Notes under the pieces: model-generated
Database searches by the model: none
The model's input: only the letters and a program-made list of their open reading frames with translations
What the model was told of the DNA's origin: nothing
Translations under genes and position numbers: made by a program
Origin: UPXZ01 sp964345395
GTDB taxonomy: Bacteria; Bacteroidota; Bacteroidia; Bacteroidales; Paludibacteraceae
Length of the DNA stretch: 12,001 nucleotides
NCBI GenBank assembly: GCA_964345395.1
Contig: CAYFRA010000052.1
Span: forward strand, 1 to 12,001
Direction: 5' to 3'
Part shown: one piece after another, positions 7,551 to 12,001 of the stretch
How positions within the stretch are numbered: the first letter of the stretch is position 1
Layout of the letters: each line of letters opens with the position of its first letter

Positions 7551-7584
7551 AAAAAACCTATCTTTTTAAGGATAGGTTTTTTTT
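7551..7584. terminator. Bidirectional terminator between the M23 peptidase gene and smpB
   Basis: AAAAAACCTATC (7551-7562) pairs with GATAGGTTTTTT (7571-7582), with a short T/A loop, and the T run reaches 7584. The A tract on the left arm gives a U run when read from the minus strand, so the same hairpin can end both convergent transcripts. The smpB stop codon (7583-7585) overlaps its plus-strand T tract. Confidence 0.88.
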
Positions 7585-8041
7585 AGTACTTCTTCTGAAC
7601 GCGATCCATTTCACGTTTATCATCTTTTTCCCTCAAGCTTTGACGCTTATCATAAGCTTTCTTACCACGCGCCAAAGCAATTTCAACTTTGGCTATGTTA
7701 TTTTCATTGATAAAAATTCGGAGGGGAACGATAGTCAAACCACTCTCTTTGGTTTGTCTTTGCAGTTTGTTAAGTTCTTTTCTATTAAGCAGAAGTTTTC
7801 TATCCCTTCGAGGTTCGTGATTGTTGTATGAACCAAAGAAATAGCTGGCAATATTCATGTTTTTCAGCCAAAGCTCATTGTGGATAAACGTGCAGTAAGT
7901 TTCAACCAAGGATACTTTTCCGTCTCGTATCGATTTGATTTCGGTTCCAAAAAGCTGAATACCTGCCACATATCGGTCAAGAATTTCATAATCAAAAGTT
8001 GCACGTTTATTTCTTATATTTATATTTGATGTTTTTCTCAT
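7583..8041 (-). CDS. smpB: SsrA-binding protein SmpB
   Basis: SmpB binds tmRNA and brings it to stalled ribosomes for trans-translation, which releases the ribosome and tags the incomplete protein for degradation. Its 152 residues are near the usual 150-160. Seen: the N-terminal core NKRATFDYEILDRYVAGIQL (11-30); GTEIKSIRDGKVSLVETY (32-49), the SmpB signature region; FGSYNNHEPRRDRKLLL (69-85); and GLTIVPLRIF. The basic C-terminal tail is GKKAYDKRQSLREKDDKREM (126-145), which enters the empty mRNA channel as a helix and mimics a codon-anticodon pair. All expected parts are intact. The gene is single, convergent with the M23 peptidase gene and divergent from the nuclease gene. The tmRNA gene (ssrA) was not recognised in this window. 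Confidence 0.96.
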   Translation of the reverse strand: MRKTSNINIRNKRATFDYEILDRYVAGIQLFGTEIKSIRDGKVSLVETYCTFIHNELWLKNMNIASYFFGSYNNHEPRRDRKLLLNRKELNKLQRQTKESGLTIVPLRIFINENNIAKVEIALARGKKAYDKRQSLREKDDKREMDRVQKKY

Positions 8042-8067
8042 ATATCCAATCTCATTTTATAAAGTTA

Positions 8068-8098
8068 CAAAATTAAGCATTAAAAATTGATTTGCTAA
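8068..8098 (-). promoter_or_regulatory. Putative smpB promoter
   Basis: On the minus strand TAATTTTG (plus positions 8068-8075) matches TAnnTTTG exactly, about 27 bases before the smpB start. The -33 region near 8095-8098 gives only TTAG, a weak match. The -7 element and the position support a promoter; the upstream box does not add much. Confidence 0.45.
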
Positions 8099-8105
8099 AT
8101 AATGG

Positions 8106-8132
8106 ATTGCTTGTTTTTCAAACAAAGTCAAT
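8106..8132. other. Small hairpin in the smpB/nuclease divergent intergenic region
   Basis: ATTG-C-TTGTTT (8106-8116) pairs with AAACAA-G-CAAT (8120-8132), with a 3-base loop and two single-base bulges, about 11 pairs in all. It lies between the two divergent promoters and has no terminator-like T run placed after the stem. It may be an operator or a chance feature of AT-rich DNA. Confidence 0.3.
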
Positions 8133-8156
8133 TTCATAAATATAAAACTGTTGTTA

Positions 8157-8190
8157 TTTGATTATTATTTACAGATATTGAGTATATTTG
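8157..8190 (+). promoter_or_regulatory. Promoter of the nuclease-nupG unit
   Basis: TTTG at 8157-8160 and TATATTTG at 8183-8190 match both Bacteroidota boxes, with a 22-base spacer, slightly longer than usual. The predicted start near 8197 leaves a leader of only about 20 bases before the gene at 8219. Confidence 0.6.
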
Positions 8191-8218
8191 TAATTCAAAT
8201 AAAATTTACTGATGAAAA

Positions 8219-8824
8219 ATGAGAGACGAAGTTGAACTAAGAATTGCAGGAATGATTTACAACCAATCGATGGGTGGCACCTATTCATTGATATTGGCAG
8301 AAGAGGAAAATTTCCATCGGCGATTTTCCGTATTGATTGGTGAAGCTGAGGCACAATCAATAGCTTTACACCTCAACAAAACTAAGGCACCACGCCCTCT
8401 TTCGCATGATTTAATGAATACCATTTTACGTGAACTGCATGGAAAAATGCAAAAAGTGGTCATCTATAAAATGCAAAATGATATTTTTTTCTCTGAAATC
8501 CACTTGTTACAAAATGAAACCCCTATCATTATAGATTCGCGCACTTCAGATGCTATAGCTTTGGCTGTGAGAAGTGATGCTCCTATTTTTATCAAATCTG
8601 ATATCTTAGATGTTGTTGCTTCTGACATCAAAGAGGAGGGTTTAGATATGAAAAAGAGTGACATTGAAGAGACCCAAATCGACTATGACAATGTAACAAT
8701 AGAAGATATTAAAAAAATATCAGATGAAATGCTTAAAGATCAATTGGAAACTGCTCTAAAGCTTGAAAAATATGAAATAGCAGCATTAATACGCGATGAA
8801 ATGCAGGCAAGAAATTTAGAATAA
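8219..8824 (+). CDS. Bifunctional nuclease domain protein with C-terminal UVR motif
   Basis: A 201-residue cytoplasmic protein. Residues 1-135 match the bifunctional nuclease family (DUF151/BFN; members have been reported to have DNase and RNase activity). Seen: ELRIAGMIYNQSMGGTYSLIL (6-26), the EAQSIALHL helix (44-52), RPLSHDLM (59-66) and the family's best-conserved stretch IDSRTSDAIALAVRSDAPIF (105-124). An acidic linker leads to a UVR motif at about 168-199 (DEMLKDQLETALKLEKYEIAALIRDEM), the UvrB/UvrC interaction element. This BFN plus UVR layout is common in Bacteroidota. The precise role is not established, and a DNA repair link is only suggested by the UVR part. The start at 8219 is chosen because it aligns with the family N-terminus; an ATG at 8212 is out of frame and stops after 7 codons. 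nupG follows after 42 bases without an evident promoter. Confidence 0.88.
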   Translation: MRDEVELRIAGMIYNQSMGGTYSLILAEEENFHRRFSVLIGEAEAQSIALHLNKTKAPRPLSHDLMNTILRELHGKMQKVVIYKMQNDIFFSEIHLLQNETPIIIDSRTSDAIALAVRSDAPIFIKSDILDVVASDIKEEGLDMKKSDIEETQIDYDNVTIEDIKKISDEMLKDQLETALKLEKYEIAALIRDEMQARNLE

Positions 8825-8866
8825 ATATTTATAAAAATTATAACAATTCAAATTAATAATAAATCT

Positions 8867-10153
8867 ATGAGCGTTAAACTTCGACTTACAATTATGAATT
8901 TTTTCCAGTTCTTCGTATGGGGAGCTTGGATGATGACCTTAGCACACTACGGATTTGTAGAGATGAAGTGGGATAGTGCACAATTTGGTTTGGTATTTTC
9001 AACAATGGGTTTTGCCTCTATTGTAATGCCCACGCTTTTTGGTATTTTGGCTGATAAGTGGGATGCAAAATATGTATATGCCTTGTTGCATCTACTATTT
9101 GGTGCTACTATGCTGCTATTGCCAAGCATCAACTCACCTATCAGTTTCTTTTGGGTGTTGTTAGTAGCCATGAGTTTTTACATGCCTACCATTGGACTCA
9201 CTAACTCAATCAGTTTCAGCGTTTTGAAAAAGGAAGGTAAAGATCCTGTGGTTGATTTTCCTCCAATTCGTGTGTGGGGAACTGTAGGCTTTATTGTGGC
9301 TATGTGGGTAACCAATTTTTTCACCAAAGATTGGGGTTTAGGATTGAGTATTAAGGTTTCTTTCCAAATAGCTGCTGTTATCGCTTTTGTGCTGGCTATA
9401 TTTTCATTTTTAAGTTTACCCAATATTGAATCTAACAACAAAAATAATGGAAAAAATCAGACTTGGATACAAAAACTTGGCTTAGAGGCTTTTATATTGT
9501 TCAAACAAAAGAAAATGGCTATTTTCTTTCTCTTCAGTTTGTTGTTAGGAGCTGCCCTTCAACTGACCAATGCTTATGGCGACAGTTTTCTACAAGATGC
9601 CAATATATTTCCAAAAGGAGAATTGATCAATAACTTTTCGACAATGATACTTTCGATATCCCAAATATCCGAAACACTATTCATATTGGCTATCCCATTT
9701 TTTATGAAGCGTTTCGGTATTAAAAATGTAATGTTACTCAGCATGTTGGCTTGGGTTTTACGTTTTGCATTATTTGGTATTGCCGACAATTCTATTCTTG
9801 GCTTCACATTCATCATAGCTTCTTGCGTGGTGTATGGGATGGCATTTGATTTTTTCAATATTTCAGGAGCACTCTTTGTTGAGAAAAACACCGACTCTTC
9901 AATTCAATCATCTGCACAAGGTGTATTTATGTTGATGACCAATGGTATAGGTGCAGTTTTAGGAAATATCGTAGCTGGCTTAGCTATAGCCAAATGGTTT
10001 GAGCACAAAGATTTAGTAACAGGTGAGTTGATTAAAAACTGGCAAGGAATTTGGCTTGCATTTGCAGCCTATGCACTTGTAGTGATGATACTGTTTGCTA
10101 TTGTTTTCAAATACAAACACGACCCAGAAGAAATGGCTGACTATAAAGCATAA
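8867..10153 (+). CDS. nupG: Nucleoside:H+ symporter, NupG type (MFS)
   Basis: An inner-membrane transporter of 428 residues from the nucleoside:H+ symporter family of the major facilitator superfamily, expected to import nucleosides with protons. It is hydrophobic throughout, with about 12 membrane segments, and aligns over its length with E. coli NupG. Distinctive shared stretches are FFQFFVWGAWMMTL (12-25), DFPPIRVWGTVGFIVAMW, KKMAIFFLFSLLLGAALQLTN, ISQISETLFILAIPFF, GIKNVMLLSMLAWVLRFALF, VYGMAFDFFNISGALFVEK and SSAQGVFMLMTNGIG. The start is supported by the match of MSVKLRLTIMNFFQF to the NupG N-terminus. It probably shares the transcript of the nuclease gene upstream; salvage of nucleosides released by a nuclease is a conceivable link, but this is only inference. 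Which nucleosides it carries cannot be read from the sequence. Confidence 0.93.
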   Translation: MSVKLRLTIMNFFQFFVWGAWMMTLAHYGFVEMKWDSAQFGLVFSTMGFASIVMPTLFGILADKWDAKYVYALLHLLFGATMLLLPSINSPISFFWVLLVAMSFYMPTIGLTNSISFSVLKKEGKDPVVDFPPIRVWGTVGFIVAMWVTNFFTKDWGLGLSIKVSFQIAAVIAFVLAIFSFLSLPNIESNNKNNGKNQTWIQKLGLEAFILFKQKKMAIFFLFSLLLGAALQLTNAYGDSFLQDANIFPKGELINNFSTMILSISQISETLFILAIPFFMKRFGIKNVMLLSMLAWVLRFALFGIADNSILGFTFIIASCVVYGMAFDFFNISGALFVEKNTDSSIQSSAQGVFMLMTNGIGAVLGNIVAGLAIAKWFEHKDLVTGELIKNWQGIWLAFAAYALVVMILFAIVFKYKHDPEEMADYKA

Positions 10154-10172
10154 GCTAAAAAACAATCATAAC

Positions 10173-10213
10173 AAAAAACGAGTTTTATCAAAAGAATAAA
10201 ACTCGTTTTTTTT
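10173..10213. terminator. Bidirectional terminator between nupG and dnaB
   Basis: A perfect 16-base-pair stem pairs AAAAAACGAGTTTTAT (10173-10188) with ATAAAACTCGTTTTTT (10196-10211), around a 7-base loop, with T's continuing to 10213. It has an A tract on one side and a T tract on the other, so it can work on both strands. It lies 19 bases after the nupG stop and ends one base before the dnaB stop codon. Confidence 0.92.
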
Positions 10214-10214
10214 A

Positions 10215-11759
10215 TTAAAATGGAACATCTTCCTCACTGTTTTTAGAGTTGTTAGGTGCACGCTGCAAAAACTCAGGTGTTGGAGCGGATATGTTTTCTG
10301 CTGGTTGCTGATTCATTTTTGATGGAATTTTTCGATAGGTAGGTGTGTTTTCTACATAATCTTCGTGTAGATTCATAAATCGAGCAAAAGTACTTTTAAA
10401 CTTAAGTTTTACATCGCCAACTGCACCATTTCGATGTTTTGAGATAATAATCTCTGCAATTCCTAAGTTAGAGTTTCCATCACCATCTGTATGGATACCA
10501 TAATACTCAGGTCGGTGAATGAAACAAACCATATCAGCATCCTGCTCAATAGCACCCGACTCCCTCAAATCAGAAAGCTGTGGTCGCTTACCATCTACTC
10601 CCGTTCGCCCCTCTACCCCCCTATTGAGCTGCGAAAGAGCTATAACAGGTAAATCCAACTCTTTTGCTAAACCTTTGAGCGAACGTGAAATCATACTCAC
10701 TTCTTGCTCCCTACTTCCAAAGCTCAAACCTCCAGCATTCATCAACTGCAAATAGTCAATGATGATACATTTTATATCTTGCTCTTTCACCAGCTTTCGA
10801 GCTTTACTCCGAAGTTCAGAAATAGATAAACTGGGGGTATCATCAATAAAAATAGGTGCGTTGTAAAGTTTGGTTACATCTTTCTCAAACTGCTCCCACT
10901 CTTTAGCGGTTAATTGTCCATTTTTAATTTTTTCTCCATCTAAACTACAAACATTCATCAACAACCTATTAACCAACTGAACATTAGCCATTTCCAAAGA
11001 AAATACCGCAACAGGAATACCATTATCAACAGCCATATTTCTTGCCATAGAGAGCACAAAAGCCGTTTTACCCATAGCGGGGCGAGCCGCAATAATGACC
11101 AAGTCGGACTTTTGCCAACCCGAAGTGATTTTATCCAACTCGTCAAAACCTGATGTCAAACCACTTGTTCCTTCTTTTGTAGAAGCCTCCTTCATTCTCG
11201 CTCGTGCCTCTTCAATTACCGGATTTATCTGTATAACATCACGTTTGAGGTTTTGCTGCGAAAGTTGAAACAGCTTGGTTTCGGCCTCTTGCAACAAGTC
11301 GTCCACATCCATTTTCTCATCAAAAGCCTTAGTTTGCACTTCACGTGAAAGACGAATCAACTCTCTCGCCAAATACTTTTGAACAATAATTTGCGAATGA
11401 TAAAATAGATGTGCTGCCGAGGAGACCCTCGAAGTGAGCATTGCTATGTAATATGGACCACCTACCTCTTCGAGCGTGCCCTTATTTCGCAAACGCTCTG
11501 TAACCGTGTGCATATCAATCGGTTCTTGAAACATCGCCAAATCCGACACAGCATCGAAAATCTTCTGATGGGTTTCGCGATAGAAATGCTCGCTTTTGAG
11601 AATATCCGACACCAATGTAAAAGCATCCTTTTCTAACATTATCGCTCCTAAAACATCCTCTTCTAACTCCAATGCTTGCGGTGGCAATTTACCATATTCA
11701 TCTGGAGCAACCGCAATGGTTTCGCTTTTCTTACGTGTATAACTCTTCTTTTCTGCCAT
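10215..11759 (-). CDS. dnaB: Replicative DNA helicase DnaB
   Basis: The hexameric ATP-driven helicase that unwinds DNA at the replication fork. It has 514 residues, somewhat longer than E. coli (471) because of tails at both ends. Residues 1-25 are a basic polar extension. The N-terminal domain (about 26-130) begins LPPQALELEEDVLGAIML. A linker (about 131-195) leads to the RecA-like domain: the motif SGFDELDKITSGW (203-215), Walker A ARPAMGKT (225-232), the EM of FSLEM (253-257), Walker B IIIDYLQLM (332-340), ALSQLNRGVEGR (374-385), DLRESGAIEQDAD (397-409) and the arginine-finger region KHRNG (441-445). No intein interrupts it. The last 45 residues are polar and low-complexity, ending in EEDVPF, which resembles the acidic tip of SSB. 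The gene is a single minus-strand unit with its own promoter and a shared terminator. Confidence 0.97.
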   Translation of the reverse strand: MAEKKSYTRKKSETIAVAPDEYGKLPPQALELEEDVLGAIMLEKDAFTLVSDILKSEHFYRETHQKIFDAVSDLAMFQEPIDMHTVTERLRNKGTLEEVGGPYYIAMLTSRVSSAAHLFYHSQIIVQKYLARELIRLSREVQTKAFDEKMDVDDLLQEAETKLFQLSQQNLKRDVIQINPVIEEARARMKEASTKEGTSGLTSGFDELDKITSGWQKSDLVIIAARPAMGKTAFVLSMARNMAVDNGIPVAVFSLEMANVQLVNRLLMNVCSLDGEKIKNGQLTAKEWEQFEKDVTKLYNAPIFIDDTPSLSISELRSKARKLVKEQDIKCIIIDYLQLMNAGGLSFGSREQEVSMISRSLKGLAKELDLPVIALSQLNRGVEGRTGVDGKRPQLSDLRESGAIEQDADMVCFIHRPEYYGIHTDGDGNSNLGIAEIIISKHRNGAVGDVKLKFKSTFARFMNLHEDYVENTPTYRKIPSKMNQQPAENISAPTPEFLQRAPNNSKNSEEDVPF

Positions 11760-11781
11760 AAATTCATTTTTTATAAGATGA

Positions 11782-11811
11782 CAAAATTAAACAAACAAAA
11801 CTTATAACAAG
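11782..11811 (-). promoter_or_regulatory. Putative dnaB promoter
   Basis: On the minus strand TAATTTTG (plus 11782-11789) matches TAnnTTTG exactly, the same octamer as found ahead of smpB. CTTG (plus 11808-11811) is a partial -33 box at an 18-base spacing. The predicted start is about 15 bases before the dnaB ATG, giving a very short leader. Confidence 0.45.
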
Positions 11812-11870
11812 AATTTAACGAACCGAATGTTTCAACAATTAATCAACAAACGAAAATAAAATGTGCTGTA

Positions 11871-11937
11871 TCAAATCTCAATCTGTTTGCTTTATAACTA
11901 TTTTGAAAAGCTATAAGCCAGATTGAATCTGATTTGA
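11871..11937. repeat. 67-base imperfect inverted repeat (long hairpin)
   Basis: Outer arms TCAAATC (11871-11877) and GATTTGA (11931-11937) pair perfectly. TCAATCTG (11878-11885) pairs with CAGATTGA (11919-11926), leaving ATCT (11927-11930) bulged. After a TTT bulge, GCTT (11889-11892) pairs with AAGC (11915-11918), and after a single T bulge ATA (11894-11896) pairs with TAT (11912-11914). That gives 22 pairs around a loop of about 15 bases. No T run follows on either strand, so it does not look like an intrinsic terminator. The rest of 11760-12001 holds no gene. A role is not known: it could be a transcribed leader structure, a regulator site or a relic of a small inverted-repeat element. Confidence 0.55.
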
Positions 11938-11992
11938 AGTAAAATATAACTTATCACTCTTCGAACTACTTCCTTATTTTTAAAAGAATGAC

Positions 11993-12000
11993 TAACTTTG
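11993..12000 (+). promoter_or_regulatory. Possible promoter -7 element for a gene beyond the window
   Basis: TAACTTTG is the same octamer as in the tal promoter and matches TAnnTTTG exactly. The -33 region (about 11969-11974) has no TTTG. It would drive a plus-strand gene starting after the window edge. Confidence 0.35.
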
Positions 12001-12001
12001 T

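Noticed and set aside
8212..8235. A 7-codon ORF (MKNERRS) overlapping the nuclease start
   Set aside because: It is too short and too easily produced by chance at an A-rich start site; the in-frame ATG at 8219 is the better start.
11409..11636. A 75-codon plus-strand open frame inside dnaB
   Set aside because: It is antisense to the conserved DnaB N-terminal domain and looks like a shadow frame.
1..12001. Search for mobile elements, CRISPR arrays, toxin-antitoxin pairs, defence genes, tRNA, rRNA, tmRNA or an undescribed multi-gene system
   Set aside because: All substantial frames are accounted for by housekeeping families, intergenic gaps are all under 250 bases, and no spaced direct repeats, transposase motifs or RNA gene signatures were seen by eye.

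Overview
The window is an AT-rich stretch of chromosome from a member of the Bacteroidota (Bacteroidetes). Three things point there. The best promoters fit the Bacteroidota consensus (TTTG, about 20 bases, then TAnnTTTG) and no strong Shine-Dalgarno sequences are seen. The NDP kinase, the nuclease with a UVR tail, the SmpB and the LysM/M23 protein all look like versions from this phylum, and the Ndk resembles the Bacteroidales type. A small secreted beta-barrel protein is also typical. A Bacteroidales-like host is likely but not proven, and a complete sucAB pair would suggest a respiring rather than strictly fermentative member.

Layout: (1) 127-4113, sucA and sucB, the E1 and E2 of the 2-oxoglutarate dehydrogenase complex, 36 bases apart and closed by a strong terminator at 4141-4181. 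No E3 (lpd) gene is present. (2) 4301-5980, a TalB-type transaldolase from its own promoter, followed 21 bases later by a small outer-membrane beta-barrel protein. (3) 6154-7539, ndk and a secreted M23 peptidase with a LysM domain, 6 bases apart, behind the clearest promoter in the window. (4) 7583-8041 (minus), smpB, convergent with the peptidase gene and sharing a bidirectional terminator with it. (5) 8219-10153, a bifunctional nuclease/UVR protein and a NupG-type nucleoside transporter, divergent from smpB. (6) 10215-11759 (minus), the replicative helicase dnaB, convergent with nupG over a second bidirectional terminator. (7) 11760-12001, non-coding, holding the dnaB promoter, a 67-base imperfect hairpin and a possible promoter for a gene beyond the edge.

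The genes are housekeeping: TCA cycle, pentose phosphate pathway, nucleotide balance and uptake, cell-wall remodelling, ribosome rescue and replication. I see no mobile element, CRISPR array, toxin-antitoxin pair, defence island, tRNA or rRNA, and I do not claim a new multi-gene system. The points most worth a second look are a SucB without a recognisable E1/E3-binding domain, the unexplained hairpin at 11871-11937, and an SSB-like acidic tail on DnaB.
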